Made by a program: the position numbers and the translations under genes. A model generated the notes under the pieces. It was not told the DNA's origin, ran no database searches, and worked only from the letters and a program-made list of their open reading frames with translations. 64,000 nucleotides of DNA from Tyto alba (taxonomy: Eukaryota > Chordata > Aves > Strigiformes > Tytonidae), in the NCBI RefSeq assembly GCF_018691265.1, contig NW_024881303.1, forward strand, positions 11,401,777 to 11,465,776, read 5' to 3'. How positions within the stretch are numbered: position 1 is the stretch's first letter; each line of letters starts with the position of its first letter. Of this stretch, positions 1 through 12,500 are shown piece by piece.

Positions 1-3000
1 CACTCAAGGGCTCAATTCTGGGAACAGATGGGTTTTTCCAACTGTTCCTTACTGTCACAGAGCTAGTCTGGATTTCTGAGCTTTCCCCCTCTGAATTAGA
101 CAGCTATAGTCTTCTTCACGGATGAGGTCATTTTTTAATCATTTTTTTCTCCCTAAAGGACAAGTCTGTTTTATTATGTATGGGAAAATGAAGAAGCCTT
201 CAAAAACTGCAGGAGGCTGACAGGATTGGGTGGCCTTTATATTAAATGAAGACCCACATACAAAATAAACCTATTACTGGCTGCATCATGAGCAGGATTT
301 GAGTTAAGGTTCATCTCTGCTTTACTTTTTCTACCTCTCATTTTCTCCTTCTCACTTTCTGTTTGAGAGTCAAATGCCAAATTCAGCTAAACCACAAATA
401 AAATCATTACTCTAAAGCTGCATTGAGATACGTACACAAATAATCAAAAGAAAAAGTTCTATAAACATTAGTGGAATTTTATATATATTTTATAAGAACC
501 CATGCATGGTATCTCCAAAGTCCTGTCCAAAAGGCAATGGATTCAACATGACTTTTCCTCTTGCCCTTAAAGCACTTTTGGAGGAGGTCTTGAAAGAGCT
601 GTAACATTGTCAGCTCTGCATGTCCAGTGTGGCTACAGCAAGAGATGGCAATTTTTCAGTCTCTGTGCCATAGGTTTCATACAAGCAGGAGAAGAAGGGC
701 CTGTGATCATGAAATCAGAGCATGGGACAGACTGCCACACATGCCACATGTGCCACCGTCTGGGCCTTGGCAAACAGAGGCACGTGAAGATGGATGGTGG
801 CTGAAATCCTCTCCCTGAATTTAACATTTTCAGCTACAGCACTAAGCAAAATGTGTTAGAGGATGGAGTTTAGTCTTGGATTTAATGTTACAAAATCTAG
901 CTATTTTATCCTAACTGTTGCAATATTTTGGGGGTGTTTTCTTCTCATAATCACACTCCTACCTGTGTTTCAGTAAGAATTTGAGATGCTTTAAATAACT
1001 TTTTTGCACTCTCAATTGGAAAAAACTTTTCAGAAACTTGAGCTAACCACGGCACACACTTCCAGAAAACAAAAAGACTCTTGAAATGACTGATATTTTA
1101 ATAGCTCCTTTGTTTCAAGGCAGCTGCAAGATTCTTTGTGGCTTTAATACTAAATAATACACGGGAGGAATAAGAGTCCTGTTCCCCTTTCTCTCCTTAT
1201 AGGTTCCAGGCCACAGATTGTCATCACACAGCCTGCAGAAGTGGGGGCATTTCTCGCTTCCTTGCCTTCAGGGAGCACCAGGACAGAAGGACATTGTTGG
1301 TATAAGAAACAAGCAGAGCTTTGGCTCCAGTCCCCAGCTGTGCCTGAAGGTGCTGACTGGAAGGAGCACAGAGTGGCTGGGGGAAACTCTGGACCAGGGA
1401 GGAAAGAGTGGTGAAACCGAGTCAGAGATGTTGGTCTCAGCATCTCCCTGCCTTCTACAGTACCAGAGCTGATTCTTCTTTCGCTCTGGGTCCTGTCACA
1501 ATCAAGCCCTATGTGTTTGTCCTAATCCCTTCTGACTGAATTCTCCCTCTGTCTAGCTACCAGACCTTCTGAAATGTCTTCTTCTACCCTTAGCCAACTG
1601 AACCTAAAGAAACAAGCCCACAGTTCATGGGGCTTTGTTACTTGAAGACCAACCGAAGGGCAGTACCCCATTCTAGCTATGGTTGAAGTGACATCCACCA
1701 CCTCACCTGTCAGAAGCATGCTGAAATTTCTGGATGGACATGTGGATGCAGTGGGGGAGGACGGTGGGAGGAGAATTTTCCCACCCTGGGGAAAAGATTT
1801 ACACAAACACATGATAAAGCAGAGCAAAAAATTGACCTTTCAAATAAAAAATATCTAACTATGTCCAAGGATTTGATCTTTTGATCATCATGTAATAGCC
1901 TTTTTTTCAGGGTTGCTACACATTCTTCAGACCCACTAGGCAAACTGCCTGTTTTCTTCAGCTATGTAAGTTGGGCTAACAAAAGATATTAATTCTTTTT
2001 ATGTATTTTGTCTCACTGTAATGACCAAAGCATTCTCTCTTCTGACATTTTTTAAACTTTTGCAATATTCTGACTTAAATATTTTTTAAAAATACTATGT
2101 TTGATTTAAATAGCAAAGCAAGAAGTTATTTTGAAGTAAAATCATAACTGTTTTCTTTTCAAAAAGTGTCATACTCGAGTAACGTTGCAAATTTTGAAAA
2201 TTTATCCCAAAATACTCCTAAAATAAAATGTTTTCTAGAGCCACTACTTTCCAATAAGCAATGAACTAACATTAAAAACAATCAAACATTTAAAAACCCC
2301 ACATCAACAAAGGGATTTTTGCCAGAATGAAAAAGGCAGTAAAGGAGGATGGAAATAAACCCTGCATCATCTTGGGAAGTAACAAAAAGAAAGGAAGGAA
2401 AAGAGGGAGGAGGAATCTCCCAAACTTGCCCAAGTAATAGATTCCAAAGGAAAAACCAGTAAAGCATGTTAATGAATAACCAGATGTTTCCAAAACCAGG
2501 AAATATCCTCTTGCCTTCAGCCAATTTCAGACTAGAGTGAACTCCCCTTTTTGCTCCCAGTTCGTCAGTACATGCTGAATACTCACTCAGATGGTTTCTG
2601 GGTGCCTCCTGCAGTGCTTATTAAAACCAAGGAAAGTCTTTGCACCATTTGGTTTTGAAGCAGCCTCCAAGCATAGCTATGCTGCGGTTAATGCAACACT
2701 TCAATTTGCTCTGAGACGTGACACCACATTTTCCATTACAATAAGCTTTCCTTTCTTGTGGCCGTTTTAATTCTATACGGAATAAACTGTTCTTCCAGCT
2801 ATTGAGCCAAGATTTCAAAAGATTTCAAACAGAATCCAGTATTCATTCAATCAGTTACTTTTCCAAATTCATGTCAGAGTTTTAATCAAACGATCGCCCT
2901 ACCATTTTGGTTTTGCTTAACTATTGTCTTTGTCAAGCCTGTTAAATTAAGAATATCCCTATGTGTTTTCAGATCAGAGACTCTTATAGAGAGACAGCAG

Positions 3001-3929
3001 TCTGAGGAATTGGCATTTCCTCATCTTCTAACATTCAGCAGACAAGATGGGTCTGTAGTATAACATGTCAGAGAACTACAAAGTCCCTTTGGACAAGCTT
3101 CTGTGAGAATTAGATCCTTAGGATCATTTGACAAGCGTTGTTTCTTTTTCTTTTGTTCCTCCTGTTGTCCTCTATGGCAGGTAGAAAACGAGCAATTAGA
3201 AGCATCTTATGTCTTCCTGTATTCAATAAAAAGAGATGTGTAAGGACCTGTCATTGTGTCAACCCATTTCTTCATCACTGACTTAAAGACATGCTTTCTC
3301 ATCTCCCACCCCAGACATTAAAGGGGCAGAAACTAATTTCCTCTACAATTTCTCTGGCCAGGCCTAAGCAGCTTAAAGAGCAGTTCTGAGAATGCACTCA
3401 GAGAGAAGTTCCACAGCTTCTGCCGGGAAAGAAGTTAGAATAAATTAGAGCTCGTTGAGCATTATTACAGCTTGTTGCCTATGGTATTTCCTCCCCCCAG
3501 GGTAAAGGAAATAATCTTGATTAATGACACCCAAAAAAATCATTTTTCTCGTTAATTCACTAATTGGTTAATCTTTTATGACATCAAAGAAGGCTGTAGC
3601 ATTTGCAAAAAATGGTCAATGCAAAAGCCAGATTTCCTGTGCATTTTCCATGTGTGCTTTGTTTCCTGTTGTAATTTCTAACTGAAAAGGAACAAAAAAT
3701 TGAAATCTCCAGTTTACATGAGGAATGGCAGTTTTGAGCTCCCTATCAGACACCTCATTTTCTCTACATTAGTCACAATCAGATAGACAAGGCTCTGTCT
3801 TGTTGAGCTACATTTAGCAGTCTGTCTGAACTGCAAATTTAGATGACATCCAAATTACACAGACTCAGCCAGTAGGTTACACTAATGCAAACTAGGAGAA
3901 AAAGAATCAAGACTATTGATTTTTTTGGT
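1..3929. other. Non-coding stretch, no gene recognised
   Basis: AT-rich sequence with stop codons in every frame. The open frames present are 101 codons or shorter, mostly overlap each other on opposite strands, and resemble no protein I know. I saw no RNA gene and no mobile element. A segment near 3430-3560 has low repeat content and could be regulatory, but nothing in the sequence itself proves that. Confidence 0.6.
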
Positions 3930-4301
3930 CCTTTCTCTGTCATATTCCCTTAAAGGCATTTACCAAGGCTTTTAAGATCTTCAGCATTTTCACAAAGGAA
4001 CAAATTATGTGCAAATAAGACTGCCTTAATCTATTCTTCCCTGCTTAGATTGTTCCTTCTGTACAGTCATTATGTGTTTTTTACGCTGCTGCTACAGTTT
4101 ACTTGATCCACTTTCATGCACCATGTGGTCAATATATATGTTGAAGAGTAACTGTGGAAAAGCACATCTCTTGCACCTGCCTATGATAATCAAAACCTTG
4201 TTTGTTAATTCCTTGCAATCCAAATACATCACACATTTCTCTGCTCTTTCTTGCAGCTGTTTCAGCAATTTGATGTCATATTCTGCAGAAAGCTCTTCTG
4301 A
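3930..4301 (-). pseudogene. Fossil LINE reverse transcriptase, RTE/L1-like, not CR1
   Basis: This is a decayed piece of a retrotransposon reverse transcriptase. On the minus strand, 4301 down to 4093 is one open frame. Its most telling block, from 4181 to 4107, reads GRCKRCAFPQLLFNIYIDHM, matching the G-V-R-Q-G-C-x-L-S-P-x-L-F-N-x-Y palm motif of RTE- and L1-type LINEs. CR1 instead carries a G-V-P-Q-G-S type block. Upstream, LLKQLQERAEKCV fits the helix that precedes this motif. A stop at 4095-4093 ends the frame. After a gap where the Y-A-D-D site should be, which is unrecognisable, ENAEDLKSL appears at 3991-3965 in the right order, matching the block that follows Y-A-D-D in RTE elements. 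The two parts are in different frames, so there are indels. No ORF start, endonuclease or tail was found. The clade is uncertain. Confidence 0.6.
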
Positions 4302-7300
4302 TCACATTTCCATTTTCAGACAACTTGATTTTTGCAATGAATATTTACAGGGGATTCACAACAATCTCACTAATATGAAAAGCAAGGACCACAGATTCTA
4401 ATGACAAATAGAGCTGATTTCCAAAGTACTGAACCTTCACAACTCTGTCAAAGCCTAACATCTCTTTCCCTTCTGACTCACACCAACATGACTCCACTGA
4501 AGTCACGCGTAGCTCTACTGAACTCATACAGCAAGATAACTGGCTGGTGTGAATTTCTGAACTCCACTGAAGGCAAGAAATTTATATATTATTTTTTGCC
4601 TACCAGTCTCTGTAGTGGAGCTACAACCAATATCCAGCCCAACAGTATATTCCTGAGAAAGAAACTCTCAGAAAACACACTTCTTGGAGCAGGTTGGCAT
4701 TTCAGAGCAGGTACAACACCTAGCACAACGGGCCAAAGATTCAAGTTTCTAGGTGCTATGGCAAGTAATAAAAATAGTAACAACTTCAGAGATTTTAAGT
4801 GCTCCCTTCTTTGAACCAGCTACCCACCAAGAGAATTAGGAAGAGCTTTTCCTGGCTGATCTCACCAAGCAGCTGTATAAGCTTTTTTAGGCATAGTTAG
4901 CAAACTACAAACTCATTAAGCGCTACATATGGTACTGTCACTTTCCACGAAATCTGAAACTCACATACTTTCCTTTTAGGCTATGCACATGCTTCCTGTC
5001 GGAGTCTAACGTATGTGCCATCAGGCGATAATATGCCCCTTATGTATTACCATTTGTGTTTGTTTGATTTTATTTTTCATAGGCTCCTAGGCTTCTGACA
5101 TTTCAGTCTTCAAAATTACATGCCCTGCTTTTTTTTCCCTGCACCTATGAAAAGGAATCAATTCATTTGCCCTGTTTTTTTACATGCCCACTAGGACTCC
5201 ATCACCCATTTTCCGTTCCCTTTCACATGTTATTAATTCAGACAGAAACCGAGGTTCATGCTGGTTTTGGTGGGTTTTTTACCCCTGCCAATTGCAGGGT
5301 TTGGGGTAAGTGAGGTAACACAGGCAGGTAAAGTTGGCCAAATGCTTTCTTAGTCCTTTTTTCCCTCCAGGAAGGCAAATCTCTTTGCAAAGTGCTAAGA
5401 AAGGTCTCATTTATCATTCCAAGGCAGGTTAGCACATTTTTCTACCCCCCTTTGTAAAACACTGAAACATTTCCACTCTTCAGACTTACATTTTCTCTAT
5501 CATTGATTTATTTTTTCTGACCTTTCTCTACTATAATTTTACTTCTGGCCTATCCCTTTGCTGACCCTGATGGAACAGAATTGAAGCAAACCCTCAAAAT
5601 TCCTTGAAGTTTATATCTCTTCCTTCCTTCTTTTTCTTCTACCTCTGACAATCTTTTAACAATTTTCCACTCCCAATGATTTTTTTTTTTTTTACTTCTA
5701 CAGCTCATTCATATTACAGAAATAGCCTGTTTAAGATATGTGAAAATTGTGCTGGTTTCGTATGCTCCTTTTCAGTCAAAACTTCAAGTTTATACCATTG
5801 CTATGGGCTCATGTAATCTCAGAGCCACTGCAAGATAATACAAAGATTGAGTTGAATTTGAATGAACCCTACAAATTAATTTGAGTTATAGAAGCATACA
5901 TGGTTGTCCTCTGAACATTTCTCTTTCCCAACCAGTTTAGTCTGTGTATTTCTACGAAAAGAGAATTTGTGTAGCTGGAGAAGACTGATGAAGAGAACAG
6001 ACATGTTTTAGTGTCTAGGAGTAAAATGTGGCACCTTCAGCAGATTCAACTGGGGGAAAAATAAAATTAAAATATAAGAAAAGGTTGCCTGCTTTCTGTA
6101 ATGTAAGTATTCATAGGACTATAGTAAGGCCAGTAGTTTAAGATCCCTTCTTGAGTTAAAGCATAACACATACAGTGCTATCACTCGCTACCACCATACT
6201 GGTAATTACTTAAGAGATGGGAAACAATGCTGCCACACTGAAAAGCAAATCAGTTGGCAGCAGGACAGCATTCATGGAAGCGCAGCATTTTGGAGATGCC
6301 GTTTGCCACCCTACAGAGAGATTAGGAGCCAACCTTGCTTGGCTCGGTTGCAGGTAGGGGATGCCCCACCGTTTGCCGTGGGGACAGGAAGTGTCACAAA
6401 TGGAAGAAGGAGGCATCTCATGAGCTGCTGTTAAGGGCGATAGTATTTTCTAGCACATCATTTCAGGGGAGAGGATAAGCCTCTGAGAGGATGATCAGAA
6501 AATCCATTTCACTGCCAGCTTAACACACTGCTAGCCATGATGGCGCATATGGCTTTTGCATGGGGCTTTGATTCTACCCATATCTGCGTAGTGACAAAGA
6601 CGGCGATAAACCTCTGCTTCAATACCAGAAGGCCACAGTTTAACTCCTGCTGAATCATGAAAATAACCTCAGTTCTTAATTTTTTTATAATAGCTCTTCA
6701 GCACTCACAGTAGAAAGATATGACTGATACTATATATATATTGTGATATTTTCTGCGCTTCACAAAAATAACAGTTATTTGTATTAACTTTTGGGAAAAA
6801 AACACATTATTTTCTTTTTCTAAGGTAAAGCAAAATCTGTTGCTAAGTAAACATTCACATTTACGCTTGGTGGATGACCTTTAGTATTAAGAGGACGTCA
6901 CCTGAATCACATCATCTGTATTTGAATGGTTATATAGGACTTATTTTACACAGAGGTCCCTAGGGTAATTATTTCATATCAGAGCTAGGAAAGTTTAGTA
7001 TCTGTATGCAGTATGTATTTACACTTCATGCCAATGCATTAAATAAAATCCTATCACATTCTGTCTTTGTCTTTGTATTTTCTTCTTTTCAAAGACATAC
7101 AGTACATGATCGGATTGCAAATTCCTTCGTAGTCTGAAAGGCTCTCTCCTGCTATTGTTAAAATAGCTAAGAAAGATTTGACAAAAGCTGGGAAAAAAAA
7201 GTCAACAAAGAAGCTGACATTGGTTTAGAGGAGTGTACAACATTTTCGACAACCACTCTGGCATAAATTATAAGGCAAAAATGTAAAGGAAATGCATTAT

Positions 7301-7847
7301 TATACCATTAATGGGCATACATACTTACATGCACATGAAAAACAGAAGAACATAAAACCTTAATGAAAACCTTAGTTAAGAGAAACAGCTGAGAACTTTT
7401 TAGTTAAAGGTCAAGTTCAAAACCCTTGGAAGCTGATGGACAGTCTTCAAATAACTTATGCAACACTCTGAGATGTGTTCAGCACAAAAAGGGGATATAC
7501 TAATCGAATGGCCATAAGCATAGGATTTTAAAGTTTTATGAAATGGATTTAAATGTCATAGTTAGAGCCCAAACTGGAAGAACTAGGAACAACCTTGGAT
7601 CTGGAATATCTGAAACCTAGATTTGGATGCTCTGACTTCTGTGGCCAGTGTGTACTCAGTCTTGTTATTTGAGGTAGTTGAAACTCAACACAATTTATAA
7701 GGAGGTTGACATAAGTGTCTTTTCAAATTCTTGATACCTGAAAATCCTGAAGACATACAGCAAACTGTTCAGAACCAAAGTACAGCTAGTTAAAATATAA
7801 GAATCTCTTTCTTTGAGAAATGTTGACATAAATATAACATTTTCACA
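4302..7847. other. Non-coding stretch, no gene recognised
   Basis: AT-rich, with frames up to 137 codons that lack domain features. It holds a short TA run near 6731-6742 and a 12-T run near 5680. A short string at 4493-4507 recurs elsewhere in the window and may belong to an old dispersed repeat (see findings). Confidence 0.55.
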
Positions 7848-8903
7848 TGTCATGGTTTGAGCTCAGGGGACGACTGAGCACCATGCAGCCACTCACTCAC
7901 CTCTTACCCTCCAGCACTGGGAAGGAAAACATAAGCAAAGGCTCAGGATTCGAGATAGGACCAGGAGGGAAGACTCACCCATTATGGTCACAGGCAAACT
8001 CATTAGGGGAAGAGAAAAAGAACATGAATTTAATACAGACACTAACAACACCAACAACACTTAACAGACAGAGTAGGACAATGAGAAGCATTACCACATC
8101 CTGAAAACACCTTCCCCCCCACCCCTCCCTTCTTCCCAGGCTCAGCTCTGCTCCCGATATCTCTACCTCCTCCCCCCAGCAGTGCAGGGGAAGCCAGTGC
8201 TGCTGCTTTTTCCATCTGTGGTGGGAGGAGCTTCTGGAACTTCTTCCCTCTGCTCCAGTGTGGTCCCCCTCCCACAGGAGACAGTCCTACACAAACTTCT
8301 TCCAACTTTAATCCCTCCCACAGGCTACAGAATTTCCCTAGCTGTTCCAGTGGGGAACACCAGATTTCTCCTACTTTAGTCCCTTCCATAGGCTGCAGCC
8401 CTTCCTAAGCTGCTCCAGCATGGGACACCTTCACATGTTGCAATCCTCCCAGCACCAAACTACAAGAGTGGGGGCTGCTTCTTTCCACAGAGTCCCGGCC
8501 TCCTTCAGGTGCAATCACCTGAGATGATGTGGGACCCCCCACAGACCTCTAATAGGCATCTGCTCCACCATAGACCTTCATGGGTGTGCAGGGCTGTAGT
8601 GGCCCTGCCATCTCATCACAGGCTGCAGAGGGGTTTCTACTCCAGCAAACCTCTACCCCTCTTTTCTGCTCCATTCTTCCACTGACCTCAGTGTTCACAT
8701 AGATGTTGCAGCTCCTCAAAACTTCAACTCTTACTACCAGGTCCCCTTCTTAAATACATTACCACCGAGGTTCAGCCAGTTGGCTCAGCCCTGGTGCTCC
8801 TGACTTGGAGCAGGGGAGCTTCAAAAAGCTTCTCACAGGGGGCTGTCACTGCAGCCCCCTCCCCTGCTACCAAAAACCCTGTCACTCATTCAAACCTGGG
8901 ACA
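7848..8903 (-). mobile_element. Solo LTR of an avian endogenous retrovirus (copy 1)
   Basis: A roughly 1.06-kb element bounded by TG and CA, unusually C-rich on the plus strand compared with its AT-rich surroundings. It resembles the element at 61082-62069 along its whole length: matching termini, a shared GACTCA(C/T)CCATTA-like stretch, a run of AACA-rich sequence, then a CCTTCC-CACCCCTCC tract and a long C-rich half. The minus strand is taken as sense because the related copy at 48861 carries its poly(A)-signal-like sequence on that strand. No gag, pol or env sequence adjoins it, so it is a solo LTR left by recombination between two LTRs. The hexamer CACATG lies at both edges (7844-7849 and 8902-8907) but overlaps the termini, so a target-site duplication is not certain. 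Open frames here are repeat-derived, not genes. Confidence 0.8.
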
Positions 8904-9118
8904 CATGTTTTCCAAATACTTTCTACATCTCTTTCTGGTAGAAAGTAGTAAAACAGTGGTTAAGAGGTTACTTCTCCATTTTCTCTGCTCCAGTTTTCTC
9001 ACTAGTTTTCAGAAGTGTTCACAGGGAAATAGCTTTTTTTAAAAAGCAAGATTTTTTTTTTCAGAGTTTTTATCTCCTTTTTCCAGAGGAAATTAAAGAG
9101 GAAGTAGGAAAGGGGAAA

Positions 9119-9168
9119 ACTAAACAAAACAAAACAACCAACCAAACAACCAACCAAACAAACAAAAG
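9119..9168. repeat. Low-complexity CAAA/CCAA tract
   Basis: An imperfect array of AAAC and AACC units, including two adjacent copies of ACAACCAACCAA. Only A and C occur apart from one T near the start. It is probably an expanded microsatellite. Confidence 0.85.
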
Positions 9169-9506
9169 GAATGGAAAAAAGACCAACTCTGTTTAAAACA
9201 ACATACTTTTCTTGTTCACAAAAAGCCACCGAGCTTTGAACGGTTGTCATGACTTTATACAAATCAGCTTCAGTCCTCTCAAAATTTGGCTGGTGTTCAG
9301 CAACTGGGTCACAGTTCTTAGCCAAGGTAGTCTGAAGGGAAAGGGGAGGCAGGCTGGGGGGCTCTGCAGGGCTTAATGCAGCCGTGCTGCTCAGAGGGGC
9401 AGGGACCAGACTGCTGCAGTGTCCTGTCTGTCCCCCCGTTGTGCAATGCAGCACTCACTGCCCTAATGGAGATGTGGAGAGGGGAAATGTAAACACTCCT
9501 TTGATT

Positions 9507-9527
9507 AAAAAAAAAAAAAAAAAAAAA
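9507..9527. repeat. Poly(A) tract, 21 A
   Basis: Uninterrupted run of A. No retroposed gene body was recognised upstream. Confidence 0.95.
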
Positions 9528-12500
9528 GTTTCCTTTCATATGACACTAGAGATGGGGTCCATATCCCATTCCTATTTTCCACCTGCTCAAGAAGTCCCTT
9601 ATAGAAGAACAGCATAGACAGGACTCCTCAGCTCCTAATTCAGGTTCATACTGCAGCAAAATCCAGGTGGTGATGTGTAAAACATACACAGTCTTTGTAA
9701 AACAATTCACCTGAAGAAAGGCCGTATCCAAATCCACCTGCTTCCACTGGGCAGTAGCAGAAGCAAAGCATCCCAGGCTTTGGAGTCCAAATGTCCTTTC
9801 CCACTTCATTCCAGCTGCTGTGTACTTCAGAAAAACAGGAGTCCACTTGGCACAGGGCTTGCAGGATCTATTCCAGAATGATGGGAAATGGGAATAGAAA
9901 AAGTGCTGCAGGTCAGGACAGAGGTACGTTTGCAATGTTGATGTTTGCACAGTGATTGCCAGCACAGTGCCTGTTTTAAGCCAATACCATTAATCATTCA
10001 CTAAACTCACTTGAAAAAATTACAAATAAAAATAATTAAATAGTGCCAAGGCTTTGTATTTTTATACCACAAGCTTTGACCTTCAAGTGCATATTACATG
10101 CAGACCATGCCTGCTTAAATAAAGTTTTGTAGCAGACAGAACATCTGTTAGGTCTATTTTATATTCATGTTTAAGATGGGATTAGTCTCTAGACTTTGTC
10201 AAATAATGAAGAAAAACAAAAGGGGAGAAAGAAATTAAAACTGTAATTCCCCTTTGATTTTGTGAAACAATTTGAATTTAAGATAATTAGTAGAAATACT
10301 TATAGGAAATTCTGTAGGATCCATGCCTGAAATCTTCCAACCTTTCAGAGATTAATGCATCTATAGCATAAAGCCTTTTGGAAATGCAGCACATGTACGA
10401 CTGAAGAATTATGAGAAAAGTTAGTTTTAAGTCCAAGTGCTTATGTGGTGTTAACTGCTACAGCTATGTTGGAGGTAACATTGTTAGACCCGTTATACAC
10501 CAGACTAGGAGCTGTCACCTGCTAAAATGTTTTCTGTGTTTTCCTCTGGTGTGCAGAAAGCATTATTTTCCATAAGTCACTGTGATCAGCAGTGATGCCA
10601 GGCTAAAGCCCTCATTTAAAACTAGTAGTGTCTCTGCGATCGTCAATTCAAAATGCTACTTGTCATCAGAACATCCCCATTTGAAGGCTTCACATGACTG
10701 AAGCCCTTCAGCAGAAGAGTACCTGATGTCTTGGGCAGGTGTTTCACCCCAGCAAACATTTCAAAGCTGGTTGCAGGAAAATTGACTGACAGCTGAGTCA
10801 CTGAGCATCACTCAGAGCTTACTCACAGGTGATCGAAGCTTGGGTTGAAAGCTGGGCATTGGGTAAATTGCACAGGCACCACGGAGCATGTGTCTGTAGC
10901 AGGACTGGGAGGGAGGGCAGTAGGTATAGGTATTTGCAATGTTGAGTTGAAAGGTAGTCCAAGTGAACACTGACAATTTGCCAGGAAAGGCACTAAATAT
11001 CAAAAGCGTGAGACTAGAAGAAAAAAAGGCCTCAGAAAGAGAGACATAGGTTAAGAACTGAGCTCAGCTGAGCGTGGAATCCATCAAGGAGCCTGGAGTC
11101 AACCCAGAGACCTGGAAGGACAGGAGGGGTGAGCCATCCACAGGCCATAGAGGAATGAAAGGATGAAGTATGGCTTGAATAGTGGTTATCCATTATCCCC
11201 AGTGCGATTCCTTCTCCCATCAAACTGGGAATCATCTCCATTTCAGCTCTACAGGCTAGGCAAGGTTGCCATGCAAGGTTACTAATTTGCTAAGCTACAG
11301 GATATTGAGAAACGAGTACAAAGCAGGAAAGAAAATAAATCTATTATTTAAAACCACAGGGAAATAAGACAGGCATCCAACATACTACACGCCAAGAGGC
11401 AGTGCCAGTTCCTGGACAAGCACATATCTACAAATCAAAATATATTTTCACTTGTGTAATCTTTTGCACGACAGGACGCATCGCTTCTGCTGTACAGAGA
11501 GAACTGGAGTCAAGATCTTCTCCAAGATCTCCTCCCCCTACTGAAAACCAGACTGGATATCCCCCAGTAATAACTTTTACAGGAAGCATATGACAGCCAA
11601 TTTGGAGGGGTCACTTCACTAGTGGGGAAACAGATGGGGGTGAGCCATTACAAACAGAGAAATACTGCATGTAGATAGATATCAACCAATAGGATGACAC
11701 CAGCAGAGTTCTTGTAAGAGTTAATTGTGCCCCTTTGCCTTATAGAATGTGTTGCAAAGGTTCATAAAATAGTGGTAAAGGGGACGTGGTGGGTGTAAAT
11801 TTTTTGCAGAGTCTCTCACTGCAGATTATCAAAGGGAACAAATAACCACAGGATAAAGAGCAATGTGGTGCTGAGGATTAAACACCAGTTAAATAATTGG
11901 AAACAAAGAGTTATAACTAATGAGTTTTTCTCAGAAAAAAATAGAAGTTAGTAACAGGATACCCCATAAAGTATTACAAAAACTATTATGGTTCAATATA
12001 GTTATTAATAAAGAAGAAGAAGGCCTGTGGGGTCACAGCATATGCCTGGGACAAGAATAACCTGGGACCTTTTCATATGCCTTTCTTTAGCCCCCCGAAG
12101 CCCCCTGTGAAATCAGTGGGAATGCATAATCATGGTTCATGAAAACCAGCTCCCACTCTCGGACCTCTGCAAATAGCTAGCCATACTGGGACAGGCTGTA
12201 AATCAGTAAAAGGAGCTCCTGAACACTGCTGCTCTAATGGCTAACAGCTTATCTGTATTTGAAAATATCTCTGGCTAGATGGTGATAAATGGGGAGTCAT
12301 AGTTGCTTGGGAAGCCATAACTGAGATGTTATAAACCCTAGTGTGAACTTTACATCAACACACATGATGCAATAATTGGACACAACTAACTTTGATCAAT
12401 GATTAAACTTAACATAAGAAAAGTTAGAGTTTGGGAGGTTTTGTTTGTTTGCTTTTCAATGCATGAGGAATTGATTATTTAAATCGCAAAGAACTGTTTG

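Noticed and set aside
4345..4527. GFDRVVK on the minus strand as reverse transcriptase motif A (A-F-D) upstream of the LINE fossil
   Set aside because: Only a four-residue match, the spacing to the palm motif is too long, and the sequence between does not fit.
4401..4814. 137-codon plus-strand frame next to the LINE fossil
   Set aside because: On the opposite strand to the reverse transcriptase remnant and without any motif; likely chance.
7848..8903. Full provirus at any LTR
   Set aside because: Sequence between and beside the LTRs shows no gag, pol or env similarity, and neighbouring LTRs are 9 to 32 kb apart with unrelated flanks; each is best read as a solo LTR.
9002..9454. 150-codon minus-strand frame
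   Set aside because: Crosses the CAAA/CCAA tract and A/T runs, giving low-complexity hydrophobic sequence; no start context or domain.
9507..9527. Poly(A) tracts as tails of processed pseudogenes
   Set aside because: No gene-like body or flanking duplication was found next to this or the other A runs.
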